A stretch of 64,000 nt of DNA, from assembly GCF_000165425.1 (NCBI RefSeq), contig NW_001799555.1:349287-413286 (forward strand), written 5' to 3'. This document shows positions 26,614-38,802 of this stretch, one piece after another. The position numbers and the translations under genes were made by a program. How positions within the stretch are numbered: position 1 is the first letter of the stretch; each line of letters starts with the position of its first letter. Under the pieces are notes generated by a model. It saw only the letters and a list, made by a program, of their open reading frames with translations. It did not search any database and was not told the origin of the DNA. The stretch is from Paramecium tetraurelia (Eukaryota; Ciliophora; Oligohymenophorea; Peniculida; Parameciidae).

Positions 26614-27744
26614 TCAAATCAATTAAAAACAGGGAAAGTACCCATAATCATCAATTTCTTTGATTTCTTTAGGAAGTAAATATTGGTTAAATTTTGGAAA
26701 TTAAAACTTCAAGTATTGATTATTATCAGTCAGTTTTTAAAAAGAAACACTATAAGATTGTGTATCCAATATTGTTAAACTGATTGTGAATACTTGTCCT
26801 GAAATCAATCTGAACTATTCAGGTAATTTAATGTAATAGCAATAAGGAATGGGTTTCTCTAATGCATTGTGATTTATTATAGCTTAAAATTCATAGGCTC
26901 TTATGGTTAGATCATAGCCTAAATGAATCTTATAGAGGCATTTTAGTGGTTATTATTGATAATCAATGTCTTTATTCTTGTAGAGGAAAGGTTGATAGAA
27001 ACCAATTAATTCACAGGTTTATTCGACAAGAAAATTACAGACAAACATTTTATTCATTTTCAAAGGTTTAATGGTTAAGGATCCATCGCTATCTTTTGCA
27101 ACCTATTCATATCTTTTGATTATTTAAACTAATTTATTTTAGCTTGATTTATTGCTTGTTGGTTCTTTTTTAATTTCAAATGTTTATTAAATAGATTACA
27201 CTAATTTCTAAAGTGAATTGATCGCCATAATCATCTAAGGTTTTGCAGTGTCATACTTTTACAATAGTTCATTACTTTAAAGTTTTTACAGATTTAAATC
27301 AAAAGTGCAATTGTCATGTAATTTCTCAACAACTTTTTTGAAGGCTTCATAATTCAATTAGGTTTTCAGATTGACACATTAATTGTAAATTTCCTTTATT
27401 GAATTATTTTCATTGAGCAAAGCAATGGAATCTTAGAGTTATTTCTCAATATTGTCCACTCTTCTTATTAATTCTTATTTGTATTTGACAAAATGATCCA
27501 GGATTTCTTGAGTCAATGGATTATTAATGGCCTTGTTGATTTGAATATTTCTTTGTAAAAAGTCTTGTATTTGTAGGAGCGTAAAGACATAATTAGGATG
27601 TTGCTCATGTTGTGATTTGCACTTGAGACATATGAGGGAATTGTCTTTGCATTTAGGATTCATGCAAATTGATGTAATAGGCTTTTTGTCGTGTTCGTAC
27701 TTGGGACATTGTATTTTTGAACCCTATTATTCTAATGTTAACAT
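26614..27744 (-). CDS. B-box zinc-finger, coiled-coil protein
   Basis: The frame of 376 residues is intronless and starts MLTLEQQGSKIQCPK. A B-box follows directly: C-x5-H, C-x4-C, C-x2-C (ICLKC), H-x2-H (HEQH). Then come about 170 residues of helical coiled coil and a C-terminal beta-rich domain with FLVEQTCELIGFYQPF and FTISLTILDT. The B-box/coiled-coil/beta-domain order recalls TRIM-like proteins without the RING. The beta domain may be related to the PHR/DUF3506-type fold, a weak guess. Its ATG lies only 12 bp from that of the divergent SPX-EXS gene. Confidence 0.7.
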
Positions 27745-27756
27745 ATTAAAAATAAA

Positions 27757-30472
27757 ATGAAATACACTTAATACATATTGAAAAATCTCATTCCTGAATG
27801 GATTAAATTATATCTCAACTTCAAATACCTGAAGACTCATTTGGCAGTGGTTACAAAATTAAAGAAGTTATTGAGAAAGGCCAAAAAATTAAAACCCAAA
27901 GATGTCTATTAATAACTGAAACATGACGTAGCATCCAATAAACAGTTATTCGAAAAGTTGGAGTAGGATCGGAATGATTTTATGATTGTTTTCGATGAAG
28001 AATCAGAGCAAATATACAGTTTTACAGAGTGGAAGTATAGAGAATTGCTCATTTTTTTCGAGAAATTAGACAAACAAATGAAAATCATGGAGTAAATGGC
28101 AGATTATACATATGAAGAACGTATTATTGTTACTTGGAATATGGGTGAATATATAAAGGAAAAGCCTAGTGAAGAAGCTATTGAGGTAAGAGTTTATCTC
28201 AAATAAAAAGAAGAGCTTTTAGAAACAAGTTTTAAATTTTATAATGAATGCTAATAGTTGTAATCTTATATTTCATTGAATTCGGAAGGAATTCGTAAGA
28301 TTCTGAAGAAGTATAAAAAGCAAGAGCTAAAAGGCATTAGAAATAAGGAAATAGAGATTCAATATTTTGGCAATGTGTCACAATTACAAAAGAAATTGAA
28401 GAAATATGAAACAAAAATCAATATCTTGAAAACAGATACCCAATCTCTAATGATCAATTATTTTTATGCTGATGAGTATGTGTAATTTATGCTATTTTAG
28501 TCCGAGCCAATGTCGAGACCTGATAAGGAAATACACAGAAAAAGGGTAAATCAGTTTGAAAACAGTTTTTTATTTTGGATTTTTTGCAGGAGCGGCAGTT
28601 ATGATAATACTTATAATATTGGGAATGAGATTTGATGGTCTCTTGGATCCTAATTCCGATAAGGTATTCAATAAGGCCTTCCCATGTTTCAGAGGCATGG
28701 CTTTGTTCATCATATATTACTGGTTCATAACCTTGGATCTAGCAGGTTGGAATTATTTCAATATCAATTACAAAGTCTATTTAGGCTTTAATCATCATTT
28801 TTCTACAGTTCAAGAATTGTTGCAAAGAGTCAGTATTTTGACAGCTATATTTTTGGTTACTTTCCTATGGTATTGTATTGCTGTAGAGGACTCATTAGGC
28901 GATTTGTCCAGAGCAGTCCAATTATTCGATATCAGGTATTTACCAATAATATGTTGGATTGTATCCATTCTTTACGTATTCTATCCAACAACCAAGTATT
29001 TTAATCCACAAGGCAGGAAATGGATGTACAAGATGTTTTATGGTGCAATATGGGGTCATTTCATTAAGTATGAATCTAGATACACATTCTTTACAGACTA
29101 ATTCACATCAATGATCACTTCAATGAGAGATTTCGATTATACAATCTGTTATTATCACCACTTTGTAAATAACCATTTCATCATAGATATTTTTAGGTCA
29201 TGAACATAATGGCGAATGCAATTTTCAAAGGAGATTTACTGCAGCGTAAGCCAGCATTATCCCTTATTTCTTAAAGTGTATTTAATATCTGACTAGAGCA
29301 AGAGACAAGGGGAAGTTTTTGTTTACAGACGAGATGTACAATTTTATCAAAACATTCATTGCAATGTCAGTAGGAATTCTGGCTTATTTGACTCGATTGG
29401 ATATAGGTTGGAAACATTACTGGATAGCAGTGGCTTGTTTCTGTTCTTGTTTTGAATACTATTGGGATTTGAAGAAGGATTTTATGTTTTTTGAGAAGGG
29501 AACCAAATATAAATTCTTGAGAAGTGATTTAGGGTATAATAATCCTTACATATATTATACTTTGGGTGTTTTGAACTTCTTTTTAAGAATTGCATGGGTA
29601 TTAACAATATCTCCTGACATGTACAGGATAATTGGAATTAAGAATGAAATCTTTATCTTAGGATTTGGATTCTTAGAAATGAGTAGAAGATTGATTAACA
29701 ATTTCCTCAAAATGGAAAAAGAACATATTAATAATTTAAGATCTCTAAAAAGCATATCAGATATGAAATTTCCGTTTAAAGAGAAAGCAGATTTAGAATT
29801 AGAAGAAATAAAAAGTGTTTATGATGTAGAATCTATTTCTACTCTTCCTAGAGCGAGTCTTGGAGAAGAACAGCAACAGGAAGGCTAACAATTAGATTCC
29901 AATGAGAGAAACAACCTTAAGTTATCAGAGATAAATCCAAAAATAGTAATCAATTAATGTGATGATTCGAAAGAGGAGATACGTAGTCCAACTAAGATGT
30001 TGTAATCTCCAAAACATTCGATGTTTAGTAAGTAAAATAAAAAGGTTTCTTTCCTAAATTTATAGTTTCCTTAATAAGAAGAACTTCAATTATAATAATA
30101 ACAATCTGTTCTATCCAAGAAACAGAGTATTTTGATTGATCGGTAATTCTAAGATATTAAGATACCGAGAAACATCTCCTTTGAAAATTATTTGAATTTC
30201 AAATAAAGTTTAAGGAGAATCAATTCATTCAGATTGACCCAATTTTTAGAATAACCAAAAGATACACAAATAAATGTTCATGATTATCTTGATATCCATC
30301 CAAATATGGATTTGGTAGAAAAGGCAAAGAGGGAGGAAATTCAAATGTAATCAAAACAAAAGAAATTAAAAAATGATAATAAATAATATTTAAAGGTAAT
30401 CTATTTTTGTTTATTATATAGATGATCGAATAATATTATATTAAATATGACGTTAAATTGAAGCATTAATGA
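27757..30472 (+). CDS. SPX-EXS phosphate exporter (XPR1/SYG1/PHO1 family)
   Basis: These plasma-membrane or Golgi proteins export inorganic phosphate, gated by inositol pyrophosphate binding to the SPX domain. The SPX domain is complete: the start MKYTQYILKNLIPEWIKLYL, then FYNECQQLQSYISLN and GIRKILKKYKK. The EXS domain follows: VFYFGFFAGAAVMI, CIAVEDSLGDLSRAV, FTSMITSMRDFDYT, RRFTAAQASIIPYFLKCIQY and CFEYYWDLKKDF. A Gln/Ser-rich tail of about 170 residues follows. Three introns (19 nt between SPX and EXS, 22 nt, and 26 nt near the end) give 882 residues. The start is fixed by the conserved SPX N-terminus. Confidence 0.93.
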
Positions 30473-30788
30473 TGTGTATATAAAATCATATATTATATAT
30501 AAATCTCATTATGTTTGAAATATCTGATACTATTCTATTCTTTTTCAAACATAAATAAACGCTCTAATTTTTTAAATTAAATGTAAATAGAGAAACCATC
30601 CCAATAGCAGAAGTCGATTATTAAAATAATTAAGAATAGCATAATTATAAGAAGAAATCAATATACTATAAAAGTGAGTGCAATCCAACATTTGAATTTC
30701 TGATTGTTTATTAAGTAATTGCTTGTTCCTAAAAGTGGCTTATTAAACCAGTATCTATATTCAAAATTTAATAAATATATATAAATAT
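30473..30788. other. Intergenic region
   Basis: About 315 bp, AT-rich. A 31-codon run from ATG 30581 (MQIEKPSQQQKS) is too short to support. Nothing else seen. Confidence 0.4.
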
Positions 30789-31105
30789 ATGGAAAAATAA
30801 TAAATCAGCGTATCGTTTACTTATATTCCCACTGAAGAAGAGAAGCAAAAGGATTTAGATAAATAATTGGATATACATACTAAATAATTGTTGCATCCTA
30901 AGCTTAAATGGACTGCTATATTACTAGCATTTCTTTCTGTTATTCTTTACTCAATAGGGTTAGAGTAAATTACTATATTTTAAGTGCATTCATCCAAATC
31001 CATTTAGAAGAGGATTCAACAGCTCTCTATTTGATTGCCACTCTATGTCTATTGCCTCTAATCTATTGCTTATTCAAAGTATGCAAACAAAAAAAAGACT
31101 TGTGA
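30789..31105 (+). CDS. Small two-pass membrane protein, TMEM230/DUF872-like
   Basis: With one 26-nt intron the frame gives 96 residues. An N-terminal cytosolic part contains YIPTEEEKQKDLDK. The segment LHPKLKWTAILLAFLSVILY is a membrane helix, then a short acidic loop, then a second helix (ALYLIATLCLLPLIYCLF) and a basic tail. A K-W-T-A lead-in followed by two closely spaced helices is reminiscent of the TMEM230/TMEM134 family, which act in Golgi and vesicle traffic, but the diagnostic PG of the second helix is missing. Family assignment is weak. Confidence 0.6.
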
Positions 31106-31426
31106 ATCATAAATTGTATATAGTATATTCCTAAATTTAAAAAATATCATTTATTTACTTTGAAATATCAATCAAAATTTAATCCTAAAGACAAAAACAC
31201 ATAGTAATAATAAAGATATTTCATAATATTATTATCAAATAATACAGCATTAAATCTAGAAATTGGGTACATTTAATCTATTAATAAATTATTTGATCAC
31301 AGAAATACAAATTTGGAAGTTGAGCGTAAGATTGTAATAAAAATTAATTTATAATGATTTAGATATGTATTTCTAATCTACACCGCACTTATATATAATA
31401 ATAATATATTATATTATCCTTATATA
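31106..31426. other. Intergenic region
   Basis: About 320 bp of AT-rich spacer. It ends in a run of alternating A and T just before the B-box gene ATG. Nothing else seen. Confidence 0.4.
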
Positions 31427-32207
31427 ATGGATCAAAGTGAACTTAAATGTTAGCATTTAGGCCATGAAAATGGGTAAATACTCGGTGTCTGTACTGTTCG
31501 GAATTGTTAAGGGAAAAGGCCGTTTTGCCTTGGTTGTAAATATGAATTTCACAATGAACATAAAGATTCATTAAAGAAATTTGAAGAATTAGTGAATTGG
31601 ATAAATGAAAATTCAATTGCTCAAAATAAACTGTAGGAAGTCCTGAATAAATTAAAGGAGTTAATACAATGCATAGAAAAATAAATAAAAAGTACATAAG
31701 AAGATGTTGATAAAAAATTTACCCAAATGAACTACACTACCTTAGATAATTCTATCAATAATTTTATAAAAATTTGGGAAGTTTAGAAGGAGGTTTAAGA
31801 AATATTAGAAAGAAAGTCTGTGTCATTCATCATTTAATAAGTAATAGTAGAAATAAAACTTAAATACAACCATTCATAAAGTATATCTTCCATTTTATAC
31901 AGGTCCAAGTTAGAACTTAGTTCCTAATCATACACAACTTCCTTTCAAAGAGGAGGGCTCTGTTTAAAAGGAAGAAAATAGTTAAAAATTACGTTGTCAA
32001 ACACCATATGCTTGCAATTAGATTAATAATTTAACAGGGTAAAATAGAGAGATAAATAATAAATATATTTTCTAAAATACTAAGTAAAATAGAGGAGATG
32101 AACTACCCAAATTCAACATATAATAGTTGTAATAGAAAGAATTCCCTGGCATTTAATAGAATCAAGCATTTCAAAATAAGAATCAATTCATATAAAATCC
32201 AAAATGA
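31427..32207 (+). CDS. B-box zinc-finger, coiled-coil protein
   Basis: The 252-residue product starts with a B-box: CQHLGH, GVCTVRNC, PFCLGC, FHNEH. A coiled coil of about 110 residues follows (FEELVNWINENSIAQ onward). A 22-nt intron separates this from an Asn/Gln-rich disordered tail. The zinc-finger layout and the QGKRPFCLGC core closely match the neighbouring gene at 32679, so the two are tandem paralogues. Confidence 0.7.
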
Positions 32208-32678
32208 ACAAATAGATTAATATATATTGTATTAATTTATACAAAATTACATCTTATTACTAAATATAAATATATTCTTATGTCCACATATTCTATTTGT
32301 TTAGATGGTTAAAGAGATTTATTTTCAATTATCGAATAATGATATAATCCTTAGAATTAAAAACCAAATTTACTTTTAAAGGAACTAAAATAGACTCTAC
32401 ATTAGATGAATTATTTATTAAATATCTAACAGTCAAATATGTGTTATATTTAAGCATTTTTTATATATTCAGAAAGATCCAGAAATTAAAATAATCACAC
32501 TATGTTAAATACAAAATTAAAGATAACAACGATTTCTTTTCTTTATTCATAATAATCAATATAAAACTAATTAATTAATTATTAACTTTAATAGTATATG
32601 AATTATATTAGAACATTTTAATAATAAAAAATAAATGCGAGGCAGTTAAACGGGAATATATAATTATTAATAAATTCG
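32208..32678. other. Intergenic region
   Basis: About 470 bp between the tandem B-box genes. AT-rich, no frame of note, no obvious repeat shared with the previous spacer. Confidence 0.4.
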
Positions 32679-33651
32679 ATGCAGAGACTAAAATCTGATC
32701 TTCACTGCCCATTCGATAAGCATGATCAAAGCCTTATAGTTGGAGTGTGTGTTAATGAATAATGTCCAGATAAGCGGCCTTTTTGTGTGGCATGTCAATT
32801 TTAATTTCATTCTTCTCATTAAAAAGACTTAAAAAGGTTTGATGACTTTAAGAATTTGCTTAGTGAGAATTCTCAATTAACTGAGAAACTTAAAAGTCAT
32901 CTTAATGATTTACAATAGCTAGTTAAATTTATTACTCATTTAATTGAAGCTACTTAATACCGAAACAATCATCAAATTCTTTTGGAAATGAATTACACCG
33001 ATTTACATGATAGTATAAATCAATTAATTACTTAATGGAATCAACAAAGAAATTTATGTGAACTTTTAAAGGACATATTTTCAACGACTGTTAAAGATAA
33101 AATTAAAACTCTTTAATTGCAAGTATAAAAAAGTAATTTGTTTATTATAATTAGAACCTAATGATGTTCGAACCAAGTCCAATTATTTAAAAACAGAAAC
33201 AGATGTTCTACAAACGAAGGATTAGTTATTAGATCTACCATCTCCTCAAAATATAAATCTTTCTAAAGTATCTAACAAATTGGCAGATCCTACGATAAAC
33301 ATAACTAGAAATCGAAATTCTATTGAAATAGTGGAGGGAATCATATTGAAAGAAAATTCACAAAATAGCTAAGATAGTTAAAAGCTGTCACAACTTTAAA
33401 ATAGATATTTTCATCCAAATCCAATATCTAAACAGAAACACCGTTCTTAATATAACGTAGATTAGACCTCAAATAAATCAAAATATATTTCAGAAAATAA
33501 TTTAGATAAATCACTAGAATAACTTGAAATGAGACACTCTAATTCATTTGCATTTGTAAATGTCTTAGACTAACTCTCTAATATATCAAAAAGGACTTAA
33601 ATATCAGACAAAAAATCCGCAAATGCAATAAAAATCCATTAAATAAACTGA
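32679..33651 (+). CDS. B-box zinc-finger, coiled-coil protein
   Basis: A 316-residue protein with one 22-nt intron. The N-terminal B-box reads CPFDKH, GVCVNEQC, PFCVAC, FHSSH, followed by a coiled coil (NLLSENSQLTEKLKSHLNDL) and a long Ser/Asn/Gln-rich tail. The PDKRPFCVACQFQFH core and spacing match the gene at 31427. The tail is not conserved between the two, as expected of disordered sequence. Confidence 0.7.
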
Positions 33652-34080
33652 AAGTTTTCATTTACCGATTGATTATTTCATGAATTATTATTTTATAAAC
33701 AAGATTTCTACGATTTGACTATAATATATTGATATTCAATAAAACAGAAACTCGAAAAAAGGAATTTATGAAAAATTAATTACAAATCAATTTATGGTAG
33801 ACTCAAGAATCAAATAATTCTATGGAATAATATTAGCTAAATCTATAACAGTTAATCATTCTATTTGAAAATTATTAGTTTAATGATTATGAAATATATT
33901 GATATCAATATATCTCAAATAAGTAATAATTAGATTAATACAATGGATAAATTGAAACATTTAATTATTTATTTTGACTTTGGGTCTCAATTCTTAAGAT
34001 TCAGTTGCTGCTTAATATTTATAATTGAATTATATAATGATCATATAATTTATGATAAACATTTTTACAATATTATTAAT
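33652..34080. other. Intergenic region
   Basis: About 430 bp of AT-rich spacer with no supported frame. It should contain the promoter of the next gene. Nothing else seen. Confidence 0.4.
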
Positions 34081-35298
34081 ATGAGCTATATTTTGGTAAA
34101 ATAACTAAATGATTCATAATTAATAGTTCTATATACTGCAGGAGCTGGAGCATAAGCTTTATGTCATTTCACGCTTCACCCGGGTTCATCAAAATATGCT
34201 ATGGAATCATCGAGTTTTTATGCAAAGGGAAGTCTCGAATTACTTTTGAACAGAAACATAGAAAAATTTGTTACAGAACAAGTAGCAGAAGATATGGCAC
34301 TAAAAGCGTTAATAAGATCTCATGAGATTTTAAGATAAGAATATATTACTGATAAGTATGATTTCTGTTCTATTAGATTTAATACTACTTTAGGAATTGG
34401 AGTCACTGCAGCTATTCGATCTGTAAATGAAAGATAGGGGAGACATCATGCATTCATTTGTTTAAACTTTGGAATTGCAAAATATACTTACTATTTGGAT
34501 TTGGTCAAAGGTGTAAGGACAAGAGAAGAAGAAGATCAATTCATTTCCGATATTTTGTTTAAACTCATTATTAAACACTCATCTTAGCATTAATAATAGA
34601 TCAAAGAACAGGAGGAGGAAGTGTTAGATAAAATTCAAATATTAGAAAATGCTAGTATTATATTATAAATTAAAGAATCGATGAACTTAAACTTAATTAA
34701 ATCATTGCAAAATCAAACAGGTCTTCTTAACTCTATCCTAATAACTGCTAATCAATATCAATTAAATCCAATTGTTTAGGATGCTATCATATTAAGTGGG
34801 TCATTTAACCCTATACATTTTGGGCATATTGAATTGGCTAAAATGTCATAATAACTTATGGGATTGCCAAATGTGTATTTCGAATTATCGATTAAAAATG
34901 CTGATAAACAGGATATCACTATCTAAGATGTTGAGAAGAGAATAGAGTTGATGAAAAAATAGAATCTAAATATTATACTATCTAATAAGGCATTCTTTAA
35001 AGATAAAAATTTATTTTTAAAAAATGGAGCTTTTGCTATTGGAGTAGATACATATAAACGAGTTGTTGATGTTAAATATTATAACAATTCAATTTAAGAA
35101 AGAGATCTTTCTCTTCTTTTGTTTCTCCAAAACAATAATAAGATTATAGTAGCCCCTAGATACAATGAAACAACTCAAAAATTGGAAACATTGAATGATT
35201 ATGAAATTCCAAAAATATTAGAGAAGAATGTGATTGAATTAAAAGAATTCAGAAATGATATTTCTTCAACAAAAATAAGACAAAGTGAAGGTAATTGA
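34081..35298 (+). CDS. CinA-like / NadD-like nucleotidyltransferase fusion
   Basis: An intronless 405-residue frame with two domains. Residues about 1-165 resemble the CinA C-terminal (PncC, NMN deamidase) fold: AGAGAQALCHFTLHPGSSKY, SVNERQGRHHAFICL. The bacterial glycine-rich site is altered. Residues about 230-405 are a nucleotidyltransferase of the NadD/NMNAT class with GSFNPIHFGH (the H-x-G-H ATP site) and the terminal SSTKIR motif. A similar two-domain architecture exists in plants and some protists. A role in NAD or pyridine-nucleotide repair is the natural guess; whether the first domain is active is unclear. Confidence 0.82.
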
Positions 35299-35333
35299 AT
35301 TTATTAATTGTAAAATTAAATTAAGCTTAAGAT

Positions 35334-36907
35334 TCAATTCTCTATTTTACAGATTTATTGCCTATAGAGATCAAAAAATTGTTATACTAATTTTTATTTT
35401 TATATTTGGTTTTCGAAACTCTATATGAAATAATCGTATAAATTACTTCTAACGAAGTTCTATTCTTTGTATTCATAATTTTTGAATTCACATAATAGTT
35501 AATTGGGTATTGAGACTCTTATAGATACTATTTTATAGTATTCTATTTATTCCTCTAATTGCTTTTAGACTGGTTTATCAATCTGAGAAAGGCATCAGAT
35601 AACCTATCCAATTAATCTTGACTACCATCACAAAATAAATTAAAATTGATTTATTTTCCCCAAAGTAAATATTTATTAAAACTATTTATTAATCTATCTA
35701 TAGGTTTTTAAAGCAGCAGAAATGATATTAAATGGATACATAAACTAATAAAGGTAGTGAATACTATTCCAATGATTAAATGGCCAATCAATGATTAAAA
35801 CATTTCTTCAATCATATTCTTGAGTAAGCTTATATAATTAGAGTAAGCTTAAGAATTAAACTTCAAAAGAATAATGTATTCATCCGTAATATTCTTCGAT
35901 CTTATATACCATAATTCATTAGTGTTTTTATTAATGATACAAATAGTATTAGGTATGTTGAGCAGACAATTTTCTTGAGTTTAATTCTGTGATATTATCT
36001 GGTTCACATCTGTTTGATTGAATCCAAAAATAGACTCATTCTGAAGAGATAAAACATCCTTTGTTTATGTTTTATAATAATAACTACTTATCAATATTCT
36101 CCCTTGATTATCGATCACTAATAGATCTATATCTTCATAGTTAAATTAATAAAATTAAGAAAAATTAAGATCAATAGCTCCGATACCTATAACACTTTTA
36201 TTCTAATCATAGATACTGGTAGTTCCAGAGATGTAAACACCACCTAAAAAATTTACGTATGGTTCAGAAATAACGAATTGAGAAGAATTTATTTAATCCA
36301 AATGATTTTGAAACCATTTTCTAGAGGAAGGAACAAAGTTAGTGAAATTTGATCCTGGACAAGTTGAAAAATAACAATCGCTAGATATCGAAGTAAAGTA
36401 GATATTAAGTTCGTTTTGAAAAGCTATGGTAGTTGTCAGTATGTTAGAAAGCTTTCTAAAATCTTTTCCATATTAATTTTGCATTTGAATATTCTTGGAG
36501 CAATCAAAATTCCCATAGCAGTATTGACAATAATTAATGATGCTGTTTTTAAAATAATAATCCTATAAGCATTTTTCAGAATTCTGAGAAAAAGTCATAT
36601 TTGTTCTTTAAATCAACTCAAAAAATGTATTTATATTTTCTATTGAATTCATCCCTTATCTTATTTTATACTCCAGGTTCTTCGAATAAATTTCAATGTA
36701 TGAACTTGTTGATCCATAAATAAAATTCATTATCAGTTTTTCTTCAGCATCCTTAGTCAAAAACTTAAATAGACCTGATATATTTAGATAAATTAATAGG
36801 CTCAAAATAACTAACACTATAATCATAGTTATTAGTTAAATTAAAATGATTTAACTTCGAATTCTCCAAGTTTTAAACTATTTTATTATAAATTTATTGC
36901 AAAGCAT
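35334..36907 (-). CDS. Cache-type receptor-like membrane protein
   Basis: The 515-residue product has a membrane helix at about residues 20-41 (ITMIIVLVILSLLIYL). A Cys-containing extracellular region of about 340 residues includes WFQNHLDQINSSQFVISEPY, GGVYISGT and IGIGAIDLNFSQF, a pattern typical of double Cache sensor domains. A second helix near residue 400 (LIIGIVFTTFISLCIHLISF) precedes a Gln-rich cytosolic tail. A 26-nt intron near the end avoids overlap with the convergent gene at 35298. No kinase or cyclase domain is attached. Ligand sensing is inferred from fold resemblance. Confidence 0.65.
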
Positions 36908-36973
36908 GTTTAAAATAAATATATTTAAGAAATATTTGTTCACTTTTTTAATTAAAATACAAAGTTGATAATT

Positions 36974-37546
36974 TCAAAGATTGATATTGTCTGTGTTCTA
37001 CTTCATAATAAGGAGTTCCTTATCATCTAATTTTAATTTAAGCTTATGAAGATAATTATTAAATAGTTGCTGATGAGTTTATTATACAGATTTGCTTTTC
37101 GCGGGATAAAGTGATTCCACATTTTCTAGGATTGCTTATTATTCATCCAATTCAAATGAATGTAAAAAGTTACTTTAACAATAGGAGTATTAAGAGGGTT
37201 TAGTTTTGTCAGATGCTTCACTAAGACTTTGACTTTATTTTTCAGTATATTTTTATATTTTCTTCAATTATTTTGATGATTTTGAATTATCCATCTTGCC
37301 CCTCTGTTTCTAATTAGAATTCTGAATAGTTCTTTCATAAACAAGATCAGTCTATATCTATTTATCGGTTTATTATTTTCTCTTTCTGACTCTGTGTTCC
37401 TCCACAATTTCAAAAGTCTCAATTTTACAATCTTCGCTTAATTTGATAGGTTCTACTATTTATATCTGTTATTTCTTTTATTAAAATTATTTTAGGGACA
37501 ATAACACATTTTTGGGTATTGCAATTAGTTTTTAAAGAAATTACAT
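36974..37546 (-). CDS. Gln/Lys-rich small protein
   Basis: A 190-residue intronless frame from ATG 37546, rich in Gln, Lys and Ser, with RVRKRKQQ and a helical C-terminal part (HKLKLKLDDKELLIMKQ). Most Gln codons are TAA or TAG. No domain recognised. It lies between the Cache-type gene and the CEP41-like gene on the same strand. Confidence 0.5.
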
Positions 37547-37830
37547 CGATATTCAATATAAAAATTAAAGTTAATAAACAAATTAAGTCTGATTTTCAAA
37601 TTTCTAGTTGTTGTGAACTTTTATTGACTTTGAATGACTTACAAGGAAAAATGTATTAAAGTGAAATCAGAAGATAACAATTACATTTAAGAATTACTAA
37701 TATATATCATTTATCAATATATTAAGATTGCTATTATTTCTATTAACTTGATTGTCTAGTAATTTTAGTTTTCTAACTAATTTATGATTTTGTATCACTA
37801 ATATTCTTTTCTGATTTATTGATTTAGGAG

Positions 37831-38676
37831 TCAGTTTCTTTGTAATTTGACCTCTTTATAATTTTATTTGGATTCTCTGTCATTACACATAAATATCATA
37901 CCTTCTGGTTTTGGGATTGAGGGTACTTTAATGCCTATTACACCTTAGGGATAATGCTAGAGAAATTTTTCGATGCCTCCACTCAGAAGATAAACATTTT
38001 CGAATCCTTTTTCAGCAAAGAGAGTGGCTGAAGGGATTCCATTCTTTTCATCAAAATGATATATAATAATGTGTTTGTCTTTTTGGTTTTTCTAATTGAA
38101 TATTTAAATGTACAAATCTATGAATTTATTAGGTTAATTTATCTTATCTTAGATTGGGAGCTGGGAAATTGACAGCCTCTTTAATGTGATAGAGTTCAAA
38201 TTCATCAGGATCTCGCAAGTCCAAAAGCAGAAATTCTGATTAATCTGTAATCCCCAATTATTCTGTGGCATAAGTAATTGCAGAGACTTATGAGACTTCA
38301 GTAAATCTGGTCTTTTAACTATATTGACTTTAAGTATCAAATTATTGTAACTACTCCTATTCTTATTATTGTTGATCTGCTAACTTATAAATAGTTTCTT
38401 ATTCTGTGTTTTCCTATCATAATATATATAAAGTATACGCTTATAAAGTTGAACACAGTGGAACACTTGATACGCTTAAACAACTCAGATCTTTTTTTAG
38501 CTATCTTAGCATTACTTACTACTTCAATGTCTCTCACAGTTGGTCCTGTATTTAAGGTCTGTTTGACATGATCATATTATTTGTTTTTTGGTACTTTTTT
38601 ATCAAGGGGCTTGGGAATTCAAATTCATAATTACATTTCCTTTTCCTTTAACATAACCAATTGGCATTTTGTCCAT
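37831..38676 (-). CDS. CEP41-like rhodanese-domain protein
   Basis: CEP41 is a centrosomal and ciliary protein needed for axonemal tubulin glutamylation in animals. With introns of 25, 25 and 22 nt the frame encodes 257 residues. The C-terminal 130 form a rhodanese domain: DLRDPDEFELYHIKEAVNF, HIIIYHFDEKNG, FAEKGFENVYLLSGGIEKF and QGVIG. The position of the rhodanese catalytic Cys is occupied by YHFDEKN, so the domain is probably non-catalytic, as in CEP41. The GFENVYLLSGG segment is close to the CEP41 version. The N-terminal half is Gln-rich and low in conservation. Confidence 0.75.
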
Positions 38677-38802
38677 TATAATTAATTCAAATATTCTGTT
38701 AACTAATATTATTAAATTAAATGAAATGATATTAGAATAACTGTATATATAATGATTTCAGGATTATCAATAAAACAAAGCAAAAATATAGATTGAATTA
38801 TA

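Noticed and set aside
28512-28527. Possible 16-nt intron joining SPX to EXS
   Set aside because: A normal 19-nt intron (GTAATTTATG..TTTTAG) slightly upstream joins the same frames and gives a better EXS lead-in (RDLIRKYTEKGQISLKTVF).
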